From contig MU646347.1 in NCBI GenBank assembly GCA_026770585.1, positions 1,131,042 through 1,147,073 of the forward strand: a stretch of 16,032 nucleotides of DNA, in the 5' to 3' direction. This document shows positions 1-7,095 of this stretch, in pieces (the first letter of the stretch is position 1; each line of letters begins with the position of its first letter). The notes beneath the pieces are model-generated. The model ran no database searches and had not been told where the DNA came from. It saw only the letters and a list, made by a program, of their open reading frames with translations. Source of the DNA: Baffinella frigidus. Lineage: Eukaryota; Cryptophyceae; Cryptomonadales; Baffinellaceae. Made by a program: the position numbers and the translations under genes.

Positions 1-106
1 CATCTCTCTCTCTCTCTCGCTCTCCCGGAGTGAGAGAGAGAGAGCGAGAGAGAGCGAGAGAGAGCGAGAGAGAGAGAGCGAGAGAGAGAGAGCGAGAGAG
101 AGAGAG
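1..106. repeat. CT/GA microsatellite with self-complementary centre
   Basis: The first 27 bases are a CT-rich tract (CTCTCT with CG interruptions). It then flips around CCCGGAGTG into a GA tract carrying repeated GAGAGAGAGC units to about 106. Because the CT and GA halves are complementary, the left part can fold into a hairpin. No coding potential. The left border lies outside the window. Confidence 0.9.
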
Positions 107-149
107 TAAAGGTTCAGCTTGGCGATGGCATGGGTTTGGCATTTCCTAT

Positions 150-1360
150 TCCCTAAACCTTACACCTTACACCCTACACCCTCAACCCTGAACCCTGAAC
201 CCTAAACCCCGAACCCTAAACCTAAAACCCTAAACCCTAAACCCTAAACCCTAAACCCTAATCCCTAAACCCTACACACTAAACCCTAAACCCTAAACCC
301 TAAACCCTAAACACTAAACACTAAACCCTAAACACAACCAGAAACCCGAAACCCTAAACACTAAAACATAAACAATAGACCATAAACAATAAACAATAAA
401 CCATAAACCTTAAGCCCTAAAAACTTAACCCTAAACACTGACCACTTCACACTCCACACTCCACACTCCACCCTACACCCTAAGCCCTAGGCCCTCAGGC
501 CTAAACCCTACACCCTACACCCTACACCCTGACCATAAACCCTCAACGCTAAACCCTAAAACCCCACACACTAAACTCTAAACCCTAAACTGTAAACCAT
601 AAACCATAAACCCTAAACCCTAAACCCTAAACCATAAACCCTAAACCATAAACCATAAACCATAAACCAGAAACCAGAAAACCTCCACTATCCATTCTCC
701 CCCCTCCACCCTCCACCCTCCACCCTCCACCCTCCACCCTCCACCCTCCACCTCACACCCTTAACCCTACACCCTTAACCATACACCACACACACTACAC
801 CACACACACTACACCACACACCCTATGCCCTACACCATAAAAACTGAAACCTTAACCCTTATTGTAAAACCGGAGGCCTGAAGCCTAAACCCCTAACCCC
901 AAATTCTACACCCTAAACCACACACCTTACACCATCAACCCTCAACCCTCAACCCTCAATCCTAAACCCTAGACCCTAAACACTAAACACACACCCTAAA
1001 ACCTAAACCCCAAACCCTAAACCCCAAACTCTAAACCCTACACCCTGCTTCCTGCCTCCTACCCCCTAGCCTCTACCCCCTACCCCCTACCCCCAACCCC
1101 CTGCCATCTACACTCTACACCCTATACCCTACACCCTACACCCTGCACTCAACACCCTACACCCTACACTTCACAACCTACACCACACACCCTGTACCCT
1201 ACACCATAAAAACTGGAACCTGAACCCTAAACCCTAAACCCTAAACCCTAAACCCTAAACCCTAAACCCTAAGCACCAAACCCTGAACCCTAAACCCCAA
1301 ACCCCAAACCCTATACCAAACTCAATCCTAAACTTTAAATCCTAAAACCCGAAACCATAA
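150..1360 (+). repeat. Telomere-like degenerate 7-mer field I (CCCTAAA type)
   Basis: About 1.2 kb is built of CCCTAAA and one-base variants (CCCTACA, CCCTCAA, CCCTCCA, CCATAAA, CCCTGAA). Perfect CCCTAAA runs occur near 227-260, 290-315 and 1225-1270. The CCCTCCA run is at 705-750 and CCCTACA runs are near 505-530 and 1120-1165. The C-rich strand reads 5' to 3', the orientation expected on the left side of a chromosome or of an internal block facing that way. Interruptions and variants indicate old subtelomeric or interstitial sequence rather than an active terminal telomere. I see no gene here. Confidence 0.93.
811..1229 (+). repeat. Higher-order duplication inside field I (offset 369 bp)
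   Basis: A stretch at 811-860 (ACACCACACACCCT, a CCCTACACC step, then CATAAAAACTG and an AACC(T/C)T run) recurs at 1180-1229 with only a few changes. The spacing is 369 bp. The CATAAAAACTG part is not a 7-mer variant and makes the match specific. This shows that blocks of the field were copied as units rather than each 7-mer arising by simple slippage. Confidence 0.7.
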
Positions 1361-1483
1361 AGGTGACGAGCCTCGGTTGTTGACGAATGAAGCTATCTTT
1401 GGTTCCCTCCCAAGTGGGGTCTCGTTGAGCGTTCAGGGGTTCGGTGCTAGGATCTGGGGGCCGTTGGGCGTTGCGATTTCAGG
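1361..1483. other. Non-repeat junction between opposed telomere-like blocks
   Basis: About 120 bases of mixed-composition sequence separate field I (C-strand on plus) from the G-strand block at 1484-1553. No reading frame, RNA or known repeat is visible. Confidence 0.5.
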
Positions 1484-1553
1484 ATTTGGGCTTTAGGGTT
1501 CGGGGTTCGGGTGCATGGTATAGCGTTTGGGGTTGAGGGTTGAGGGTCGAGGG
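1484..1553 (-). repeat. Short telomere-like block in reversed orientation
   Basis: The plus strand here reads TTTGGG, TTTAGGG, TTCGGGG, TTTGGGG, TTGAGGG, TTGAGGG, TCGAGGG. This is the G-rich version of the motif, opposite to field I. The two blocks therefore face one another across 1361-1483. Confidence 0.8.
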
Positions 1554-1576
1554 AGACGCGTTCTGACGTCTGCTCT

Positions 1577-1738
1577 TATCTCCGGAATCGATATAAAAAT
1601 ACTTTTTCCTAAAGTTGATTCTTCCTTGAAAACAAGCCACTTTTGGCGTGTTTGGGGTTTCACACGCCAAAAGTGGCTTGTTTTCAAGGGATAATCAACT
1701 TTAGAAAACAGTATTTTTATATCGTTTCTGGAGATGAT
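1577..1738. mobile_element. Hairpin MITE-like element, family A
   Basis: This is a near-complete inverted repeat of about 75-bp arms (1577-1650 and 1661-1738) around a 10-base loop (1651-1660). Inner arms are almost perfect (AAACAAGCCACTTTTGGCGTG and its complement). Outer arms share ATCTCC, GATATAAAAATACT and AAAGTTGATT with a few mismatches. The left end is TA|TCTCC and the right end GGAGA|TG, so a TA target is plausible with one changed base. The termini resemble those of family D2 (TTATCTC). There is no coding capacity, so it would be non-autonomous. Confidence 0.8.
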
Positions 1739-1768
1739 CTAAGTTTGGACGCCTGCTCGCTACGGAGC

Positions 1769-1876
1769 TATCCCTTAAGTGGCGAGTAGGCTCATACACC
1801 CTACCGTATGGCCCTAGGACCTGCCTAGGACCTGGCGTGGGTCTTTCAAGACCCCCTCCTGGCCAGTTAAGGGATA
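1769..1876. mobile_element. TIR element, family B, copy 1
   Basis: The 108-bp element begins TATCCCTTAAGTGGC and ends with its near complement GGCCAGTTAAGGGATA. Internal sequence includes CCCTACCGTATGG and repeated CCTAGGACCTG. Other copies lie at 8815, 9088 and 13617, with truncated ones at 12548 and 12873. TA at each outer end fits a TA target duplication. Confidence 0.8.
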
Positions 1877-1936
1877 CCTCAAGTGGTGGGGCTCGACCGA
1901 CACTCACACCGAAACGTTCCCGTATTTCAACAACAC

Positions 1937-2026
1937 CTTTAGGTCCTTGACGTTCTTTCAACTCCCAAAATAGGTGGGCACAGGAACGTATCCTGCAGAG
2001 AGGCCGTGCTTTCTTTCGGATCACAT
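1937..2026 (-). mobile_element. Short retroposon-like repeat E1, copy a
   Basis: A diverged copy of the roughly 85-bp E1 repeat. On the plus strand it starts with TTTAGGTCCTTGACG, passes through AACTCCCAAAATAGG, and ends TTTCGGATCACAT. The strand is given by placing the 9-bp AAAGGACCT-type tail at the 3' end. The reading frame on minus across it (PLCRIRSCAHLFWELKE) is repeat-derived and not evidence of a gene. Confidence 0.75.
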
Positions 2027-2083
2027 CGGAACGCGGCAGGAGCGTCTGCTCCAGCAGTCTGTAGAGAGAGGGTGACCTCCCTC

Positions 2084-2205
2084 TACAGGGGTACCTCGCT
2101 CATAAGAAACCGCGCCCCCCTAGGACCCTACAGTAGGGCTACGCCTGGGGCCCTGTGGTGGTCCTAGGGTGGAGTGCGCTTTCTTATGAGCGAGGTACCC
2201 CTGTA
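2084..2205. mobile_element. TIR element, family C, copy 1
   Basis: The 122-bp element has TIRs TACAGGGGTACCTCGCTC and complement. Matching continues through CATAAGAAA and the flanking CTC/GAG. The interior (CCTAGGACC ... GGTCCTAGG) is also self-complementary, so the whole element can form one hairpin. GTGACCTCC is present on both sides (2072-2080 and 2214-2222), possibly from an older duplication. Confidence 0.85.
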
Positions 2206-2212
2206 GAGTGTG

Positions 2213-2333
2213 CGTGACCTCCATCTAGGTCCTCTGATAGCACTTAGCTCCTCACCTCCTCCAGGGGAAATACGCATGTTGGTGTCAGTACGGGGCTACC
2301 TTCTTCGTCGTTTACTTCATCTGCGCCAGTCTT
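2213..2333. repeat. Spacer with short repeats shared with 2870-2940 and 3060-3110
   Basis: GTGACCTCCATCTAGGTCCT here matches GTGACCTCTCTCTAGGTCCT near 2886. CATGTTGGTGTCAGTACG at 2276-2293 recurs at 3083-3100. These show that spacers between C elements are themselves duplicated. No reading frame of note. Confidence 0.6.
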
Positions 2334-2412
2334 AGGAAGCATGGCTTTTCTGCAGAAGAAGTTCCGGTGTCCGCCTATGTTGGGAGCTCGAAGAACCTAA
2401 AGGACCTAAAGG
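2334..2412 (+). mobile_element. Short retroposon-like repeat E1, copy b
   Basis: This is the E1 repeat in the opposite orientation to most copies. It reads AGGAAGCATGGC, then GTTCCGGTGTCCGCCTATG, TTGGGAGCTCGAAGAACC, and a clean two-unit tail CCTAAAGGACCTAAAGG. It lacks the usual ATGTGATCCGAA start, so it looks truncated at the 5' end, as expected for a retroposon. Confidence 0.8.
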
Positions 2413-2438
2413 ATCGGGGGGCATCCCTCGGAGACAGA

Positions 2439-2532
2439 CTGAGCGGGGTATAATATGGACCGATCATAGTCTGGTAATGGCACGGGTTAGGCAATAACGG
2501 CGAACCCTCTTTAATCAATTCAGTAATCAGTA
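2439..2532 (+). repeat. Repeat F, copy 1 (94 bp)
   Basis: CTGAGCGGGGTATAATATGG ... GGCAATAACGGCGAA ... TTCAGTAATCAGTA matches 7641-7734 with the same 94-bp length and only scattered substitutions. Here the copy ends exactly where C element copy 2 begins (CAGTAATCAGTA then ACCTCGCTC). Function unknown. Confidence 0.8.
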
Positions 2533-2644
2533 ACCTCGCTCATAAGAAACTGCCCCCCCCCTAGGGCCACCATAGGGTTCTAGTCATGGGCCTACTGCAG
2601 GGTCCTAGGGGGAGGCGGTTTCTTATGAGCGAGGTACCCCTGTA
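2531..2644. mobile_element. TIR element, family C, copy 2 (left end shortened)
   Basis: The right end is intact (TTCTTATGAGCGAGGTACC then CCTGTA). The left end starts TA then ACCTCGCTCATAAG and lacks the usual CAGGGGT. It sits directly against repeat F at a TA. Confidence 0.82.
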
Positions 2645-2939
2645 CAGGGGTCTCTTCGGTTGAGATCAGTACAGCAGTCTCTCTTTGGTGCGTTAGTGCT
2701 TTGTATCACACTCACATTGAAGGCCACGCCCAACTCACTCTTGAGGAGATGGGAACAATCTACGGATGAGCTCTCCGACACGACCCATCCGGGTCGGGCC
2801 CTCTATCCTCAAGTGGCCGCAGGGTCGTAAGTGGCCGCTGGCCTCCCTCGGGGGGGGGGATACATTGCGGCCATGTTGGGATCAGTGACCTCTCTCTAGG
2901 TCCTGAAATCACATAGCGTGTCGCTTTCTCGGGGAGGGG
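2645..2939. other. Spacer, no gene seen
   Basis: Mixed sequence with fragments related to family B (TATCCTCAAGTGGCC near 2805) and a G9 run near 2850. TACAGGGGTCTC at 2642-2653 recurs at 8764-8775. No convincing reading frame or RNA. Confidence 0.5.
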
Positions 2940-3060
2940 TACAGGGGTACCTCGCTCACAAGAACCCCCCCCCCCCTAGGACCCTACAGTAGGCCTATGC
3001 CTAGTGCCCTATGGTGGTCCTAGGGGATGGGCGGTTTCTCATGAGCGAGGTACCCCTGTA
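2940..3060. mobile_element. TIR element, family C, copy 3
   Basis: The 121-bp element runs from TACAGGGGTACCTCGC to GCGAGGTACCCCTGTA. It contains a poly-C run then CCTAGGACCCTACAGTAGG, and ends with GGTCCTAGG, so it folds fully. TA at both ends. Confidence 0.88.
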
Positions 3061-3124
3061 CATGGCCATGTTAATACCAGTACATGTTGGTGTCAGTACG
3101 CGATGATGCCCTTTCACAGGAGTT

Positions 3125-3244
3125 TACAGGGGTACCTCGCTTATAAGAAAGCGCCCCCCCCTGGGACCACCTCAGGGCCCTGGGCATAGTCCTACTGTAG
3201 GGTTTTAGGGGGAGGCAGTTTCTTATGAGCGAGGTACCCCTGTA
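3125..3244. mobile_element. TIR element, family C, copy 4
   Basis: The 120-bp element has both TIRs present. One change in the left arm (GCTTATAAG for GCTCATAAG). The interior is the inverted version of copy 3 (GGGCCCTGGGCATAGTCC), so elements occur in both orientations. Confidence 0.87.
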
Positions 3245-3618
3245 TGTGACTTTACTCTGGTCACGTCCACTCAGTCACGTCCACTATAAGGAGATGTAAG
3301 CCCACTGCACGTGCGGCTCCGTCCCTCCCTCTGTGAAGCCTAACTCGCACACGATGTCTCCGTGTGTCTCTAGCGCCCGAGCGAAGCCCTTCTGCCAGAA
3401 CACGCACCGCCCGAGGGAAGTCCTAGGCTCTTAGGACTAGCCTTACCGTGGGATCCTAGGGTGGTACATGTCCAGATTCGCGAGCAACCCCTGTCATCGT
3501 AACCCCTGTATGCAACAGGCGCGCCAGTGCTGGAGAGCAGGACGGTGAATTTGTTGGAAACACATATCCCTTGAGTGACCGGAGGGTCATATTCGACTCC
3601 CAGCAGGCCGAATGCGCC
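3245..3618. repeat. Spacer containing degenerate repeat K (about 3428-3500)
   Basis: 3428-3500 reads CTTAGGACTAGCC, then GATCCTAGGGTGGTACATG, then TTCGCGAGCAACC. It resembles 7110-7178 and 8921-8976 (GGCGGTRCGTGTCC ... CGAGCCA). All three look like decayed relatives of the C element interior with altered ends. The remaining sequence is unassigned. The minus-strand reading frame here is repeat-derived. Confidence 0.45.
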
Positions 3619-3739
3619 TACAGGGGTACCTCGCTCACAAGAAACTGCCACCCCCTAGGACCCTACAGGAGGCCTATGCCTAGGGCCCTATGGTGGTCCT
3701 AGGGGGGGGGCGGTTTCTTATGAGCGAGGTACCCCTGTA
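3619..3739. mobile_element. TIR element, family C, copy 5
   Basis: The 121-bp element runs from TACAGGGGTACCTCGCTC to the complementary right end, with TA at both ends. Its right arm is translated in one frame as FLMSEVPLY and in another as SYERGTPV, so it seeds short spurious reading frames. Confidence 0.88.
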
Positions 3740-4005
3740 CCTAGGCCTACGGAGCGTATTAGGCTACCCGCCACTGAAGGGACACCACGGGAGAGGCGTG
3801 ACGAGAGAAGAGCCCGAGTATCGAGATGTATTAACGACATTACAATTCGACAGGAACGCCCATTGCGAGGCTCCTACTTAAACGCGCGCGCCCTTCCTTA
3901 TGGAGGGACGCGCGACACCGCCCTCCCCCTCCTCTCCGTTATACACCGCCGCACGACGCCCCGTCTCGCGCTTCGTACGCTTCCCGCGGCGGAGTCTACG
4001 CAACG
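3740..4005. other. 3' flank of the minus-strand gene at 4006
   Basis: GC-rich DNA without an evident repeat. It would contain the 3' untranslated region of the gene ending at 4006. I see no clear polyadenylation signal. Confidence 0.4.
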
Positions 4006-4818
4006 CTACCCCTTGACACAAATCGAAGGCAGCGGCGAGGCGCCGATCTTCACAGGGGACAGGTGCTCCGGCGACCCCGGAGCTCGCCCGCGCCGGGGTC
4101 CGGCGTGCACGGCGGGGTGCGCGTAGTTGAGGGACTGCAAGCGCAGCTTGAGCGTCTCAGCGCTTTTGCTCCGCGACCTCCGCTTTCCCTTCTGCGTAGT
4201 GCCGGGAGATGCGAGAGTCTTGGGCGTGGACGTGTCGGCGGCGGTGGGAGTAGACATGGAGACGCGTCTCGAAGGTCCAGAGCTCGCTGGGCCTTCGGTG
4301 GAGCAGGCGTCCAACGGAGTTGCGATGGAGTGGCGACGGGGGATCTTGGTGCGCTCGAGTGGGGCCGAGGCGGTGCGCTCGACGAGCTTGAAGCGGCTCC
4401 CAAGCTCGTTCCATGCGAAGGCCTGGCTATGGGCCATCACATGCGTCTTGATACATTTGCACCGCCCTCCCTCCTCTCCGTCCGGGTGCGCGAGGCACTG
4501 GCCGATGTCGTAGAACTCAACCGGGAAGCGGAGAGTCGGGGTTGGCGCGGAGAGGGTAGGGCCGAAGAGCGCTTCCGGAGAGCTCAGGAGACACTGGAAA
4601 TGCGTCTCCGCATTGCTCGCACAGCGGCCAATGTCCTTGGTGGTGGGGGTGGTGGTGGGGGGCTGCGCGGACTTGGTGGCCCGGCGGAGACGCGGGAGGT
4701 GGCGCGAGGCCAGCGGGGATGGAAAGAGGGCCTCCTGCTCGGACGTGTGGTGCGATGCGGACGTCACGCGGTGGTCCATCGCGTTGTGCTGAGACGCGCG
4801 CCGGTTGAATCGTGGCAT
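4006..4818 (-). CDS. Hypothetical protein, 270 aa, disordered and basic C-terminus
   Basis: I do not recognise this protein. Start: the first ATG after an in-frame stop (TAA complement at 4894-4896). Stop: TAG at 4006-4008. Residues 1-60 are Arg/Ser/Thr/Pro-rich. Residues 62-165 look most ordered, with Phe/Tyr/Trp and five cysteines (C66, C76, C108, C120, C122) near H111, H126 and H130, which might bind a metal; that is inference. Residues 160-225 are Ser/Thr/Pro/Arg-rich with basic clusters PRRHS and GKRRSRSKS, suggesting nuclear or phosphorylation-prone linker sequence. The opposite strand is also open over much of this region, but its product is Arg/Gly-rich, as expected of an antisense shadow. 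No intron is needed. Expression is unproven. Confidence 0.4.
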   Translation of the reverse strand: MPRFNRRASQHNAMDHRVTSASHHTSEQEALFPSPLASRHLPRLRRATKSAQPPTTTPTTKDIGRCASNAETHFQCLLSSPEALFGPTLSAPTPTLRFPVEFYDIGQCLAHPDGEEGGRCKCIKTHVMAHSQAFAWNELGSRFKLVERTASAPLERTKIPRRHSIATPLDACSTEGPASSGPSRRVSMSTPTAADTSTPKTLASPGTTQKGKRRSRSKSAETLKLRLQSLNYAHPAVHAGPRRGRAPGSPEHLSPVKIGASPLPSICVKG

Positions 4819-5042
4819 TGGCGAGTCTGGGTGAGGTTGAGGAGCAGGGGGACACGAGGCGACTTTGTTATGGAGTTTCTCGAGCTTTCTACTTTAAAAT
4901 GGTGGTGTGCCGAATCGGTCAGCATGGGTCCCCTGAGGGGAAACAGGTACAAGATAGGCCGGTTTCCTAGTCAGCACTTTTTTCACGAAAAGAGTCATTG
5001 TGTCAGCAGTTTCTTGATGGACCGAATCGTGGCATGATTCGG
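4807..5042 (-). promoter_or_regulatory. Upstream region with duplicated start-codon motif
   Basis: GAATCGTGGCAT (ATGCCACGATTC on minus) covers the start codon at 4807-4818 and recurs at 5024-5035. The second copy lies inside a small hairpin, CCGAATC/GATTCGG (5022-5028 and 5036-5042). The upstream ATG opens a frame that stops after about nine codons, so it could act as a short upstream ORF. CCCCTGAGGGG at 4930-4940 is a small palindrome. No TATA box is obvious. Confidence 0.35.
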
Positions 5043-5455
5043 GCAGATTTACTTTCAGTAATTCTTTCAGTCTGCGAAACGTGACCTTTTGGAGGCCCTC
5101 CCCGAATCACGAATCAAACCGACGTGTTGAATACCTTATCATAGAGGCTAATAACCGACAACGTGGTACAAAAAAAAAGCTCTCTAAAACTGCGAAAGGG
5201 GCCGCGCCCGGGGGGGGGAATCCCCGCCATTGGAGCCATTGACGTATAATACGTCAATCAACACGTCCTGACCTTTCTCATCACGGATACACAACGACTT
5301 TTTGCTGACGAGAAAGTCTATTTTTGGGTCATTTTTGGAGTCTATATCGTCTCTATGTCCGTCTATTCACCCATGAGGGGTATTTATGGAATCTGAAATA
5401 GAAATGTGATCGTTGTGGCCTCCTTTTTAAAAATGTTTTTAATCACAGCTCTTAG
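5043..5455. other. Intergenic, one palindrome, no gene
   Basis: AT-richer sequence than the gene, with A8 and G9 runs near 5170 and 5210. Apart from the palindrome at 5238-5258, I see no repeat family or reading frame. Confidence 0.45.
5238..5258. promoter_or_regulatory. Perfect 10-bp-arm palindrome with TGACGTA half-sites
   Basis: ATTGACGTAT, a central A, then ATACGTCAAT: two TGACGTA half-sites facing inward. bZIP factors recognise ACGT cores, so a binding site is conceivable. It lies about 420 bp upstream of the minus-strand gene at 4818. Regulatory role is inference. Confidence 0.35.
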
Positions 5456-5712
5456 ATGGACCGTAAACGCTCGGGGACTTCCCCCTCCGGGCGCGGCATG
5501 AGGCCACTGCCGATTGAACACTCTCTCGGGAGGGGGCCAAGAAAAAAAGAGTCACGTCCAGAAAAATGCGTTCGAAGACGGTCGCAGGTGCAATATAATC
5601 GTCGTTTAGATGGACGCACCCCCATTATTTCAAAAATAGGCACTCACGTGACGCTTTTGTACTGGGGAAAATCTGGGGAAGTGTGTCGATGAAGGCTCGG
5701 TAGCGGCGTACA

Positions 5713-6288
5713 TTGTACCCCGGGGCCGTAGCTCGAACCGAAATCCATTTCCGTTGTCATCTTGCTGACAAGACCTTGCCCCCTGTAAACAGGGGGAAGG
5801 GTCGCATTAAAAGAGTCGGAATTGTTTTTAATTTGATCCGACCCTCTTGTCAGCAAATGGACGATGCTGACAAGAGGGTCGGTTATCCAGAAGAAATGTC
5901 GAAGAAATCGACTCTGCGTACAAACTTTAGGCCCCACCTGCGGCGCCCCACAGGCCGCGACCTCAGGTTTCCATCCACGCTGCGACGCGCCTCAGCAAAG
6001 ACCAAAACGGGGGGAACATCGCTGCCCCCCCCCCCCGCGGGGCCTCAAGGTCGTGCGGAGAAATTAAAAAACGGCCGCCCCAGGCGCTCCTCTTCGTCGG
6101 TCAGTGTCACGCCGGTGGCAACTGCCTCGCGCACTGCAAAGGTCCTCGCAAGTGCAGCAAGCCCTGATTTGAGTTCGGCGGCAACTCACCAAGCATCCTC
6201 GGCGCAATCTCTCTCCGCCACGCGCCTGCCACCCTATGTCCTGCCCAGAGACGGCGAGGCGGGAAACCCCATACGCCCGGACAAGTAG
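5713..6288 (+). CDS. Doubtful reading frame, 191 aa
   Basis: It is open from ATG 5713 to TAG 6286-6288. Residues 1-60 cross two strong DNA hairpins, and residues 90-170 are Ser/Ala/Pro/Arg-rich. The stop codon TAG is the first three bases of the D1 element, so the present C-terminus (ending NPIRPDK) is set by a transposon insertion. If a gene existed, it was truncated by D1. The reverse strand is also open (6064-6438). No family recognised and coding status weak. Confidence 0.15.
   Translation: MYPGAVARTEIHFRCHLADKTLPPVNRGKGRIKRVGIVFNLIRPSCQQMDDADKRVGYPEEMSKKSTLRTNFRPHLRRPTGRDLRFPSTLRRASAKTKTGGTSLPPPPAGPQGRAEKLKNGRPRRSSSSVSVTPVATASRTAKVLASAASPDLSSAATHQASSAQSLSATRLPPYVLPRDGEAGNPIRPDK
5779..5796. 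other. Short hairpin
   Basis: CCCCCTGT, AA, ACAGGGGG: perfect 8-bp stem with a 2-base centre. It sits between TGCTGACAAGA (5763-5773) and the larger hairpin at 5838-5882. Confidence 0.7.
5838..5882. other. Perfect 18-bp-stem hairpin with a competing third arm
   Basis: CCGACCCTCTTGTCAGCA (5838-5855) is exactly complementary to 5865-5882 around a 9-base loop. TGCTGACAAGA also occurs at 5763-5773, so 5845-5855 could instead pair upstream. No T-run follows, so it is not a simple terminator. Confidence 0.75.
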
Positions 6289-6482
6289 AGCGGTTTTCGC
6301 ATCTGTCGGCCACCAACCGATATGAAATTTATGAACAAGGGCTCCAATTCCGGCCACTTTTGGCATTTTTATCACAAAATAAAACTCTAAAACTTCAGAA
6401 TCACGCCAAAAGTTGCCGGAATTGGAGCCCTTGTTCATATTTTCATGTCGGTGAGTGGCCGACAGATGAGAAAACCGCTCTA
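6286..6482. mobile_element. Hairpin MITE-like element D1
   Basis: The 197-bp element begins TAGAGCGGTTTTC and ends GAAAACCGCTCTA. Arms of about 80 bases match almost throughout, including CATCTGTCGGCCAC and GGGCTCCAATTCCGGC. The loop is AT-rich, near 6366-6400. TA at both ends fits a Tc1/mariner-type target. Single copy here, non-coding. Confidence 0.88.
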
Positions 6483-6660
6483 TCTAGTGCTGGACACTTA
6501 CTCAGTGCTTGACATCTCCTCAGTACATCGCAACGCTCACGTGCGGCTGTCTCACTGTCTCTCCGCACCAGCGTAGGCGCAAGTGCAGCACCCTACACCC
6601 TACACCGCGCACGCGTGCCCGGAACCGGGCTCGCGTGCGGCAGGCGCGTGTGGATACAGG
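6483..6660. other. Spacer, no gene seen
   Basis: Contains a two-unit CCCTACA fragment at 6591-6604 and GC-rich ACGCG-type sequence. Open frames across it are short and unsupported. Confidence 0.4.
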
Positions 6661-6664
6661 GTCT

Positions 6665-6813
6665 TTATCTCAGAACAGGGATTCTAAAATCCGTTTTCTT
6701 AAGTCAATTCCCCTTCAAATCTGTCAACTCATGCGAAGAAAAAGAAAAAGTTGACGAATTTGTGTAGGAATTGACTTGAGAAAACGGATTTTAGAATCCC
6801 TTTTCTGAGATAA
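6665..6813. mobile_element. Hairpin MITE-like element D2, copy 1
   Basis: The 149-bp element begins TTATCTCAGAACAGGGATTC and ends GAATCCCTTTTCTGAGATAA. Arms run about 48 bases through AAGTCAATTCC, with an A-rich centre. A diverged copy lies at 12897-13048. Taking TA as the target, the termini are TA|TCTCAG and CTGAGA|TA. Confidence 0.88.
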
Positions 6814-6959
6814 GTCCGCCACGCCGTAGGGGCAAAGTTATCGCCCCCGGTTGAGTTGACTTTTCACGAACCCGTTTCACGAGAGCTTTGCGATGGTGGA
6901 ACCAGCACCTTGCAGCGGACGGCCGCCGTGCCTGCAGTAGGCCCATGCATATGAGCCTA
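6814..6959. other. Spacer ending in a family B-like fragment
   Basis: Mostly unassigned. TATGAGCCTAGTGGCCA at about 6950-6966 matches the right end of family B elements (TATGAGCCTACTGGCCA). No gene supported. Confidence 0.4.
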
Positions 6960-7026
6960 GTGGCCAAGCGCCCGAAAGTTGACAGGTCAACTTCCCAGAT
7001 ATCTGGGTCCGTTTTCGGGCCACCAC
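6960..7026. other. Compound three-stem DNA structure
   Basis: An outer stem, GCCCGAAA (6970-6977) with TTTCGGGC (7013-7020), encloses two perfect palindromes side by side: AGTTGAC/GTCAACT (6977-6992, 2-base loop) and CCCAGAT/ATCTGGG (6994-7007, no loop). GTGG at 6960 and CCAC downstream could extend the outer stem past a bulge. This is a potential three-way junction, unlike the single hairpins of the MITE families. Confidence 0.7.
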
Positions 7027-7095
7027 GCGAGAGGCGCGTCAACGTCGTTTTCAGTACAAAGCTTCGAACCCTCTGTACAGGGGGTCCTGGCGCAC

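Noticed and set aside
150-1360. CRISPR-like regularly spaced repeats
   Set aside because: Units are contiguous 7-mers with no unique spacers; these are telomere-like tracts.
4063-5037. 324-aa plus-strand open frame
   Set aside because: It lies antisense to the 270-aa frame and its product is Arg/Gly/Val-rich with Gly runs, typical of a shadow in GC-rich DNA. The minus-strand product has a more protein-like composition. Neither is proven.
5838-5882. Intrinsic terminator
   Set aside because: Strong stem but no T-run, and the window is eukaryotic in character.
6064-6438. 124-aa minus-strand open frame
   Set aside because: It starts inside the D1 hairpin and has no recognisable features; it probably arises from element sequence plus a GC-rich antisense.
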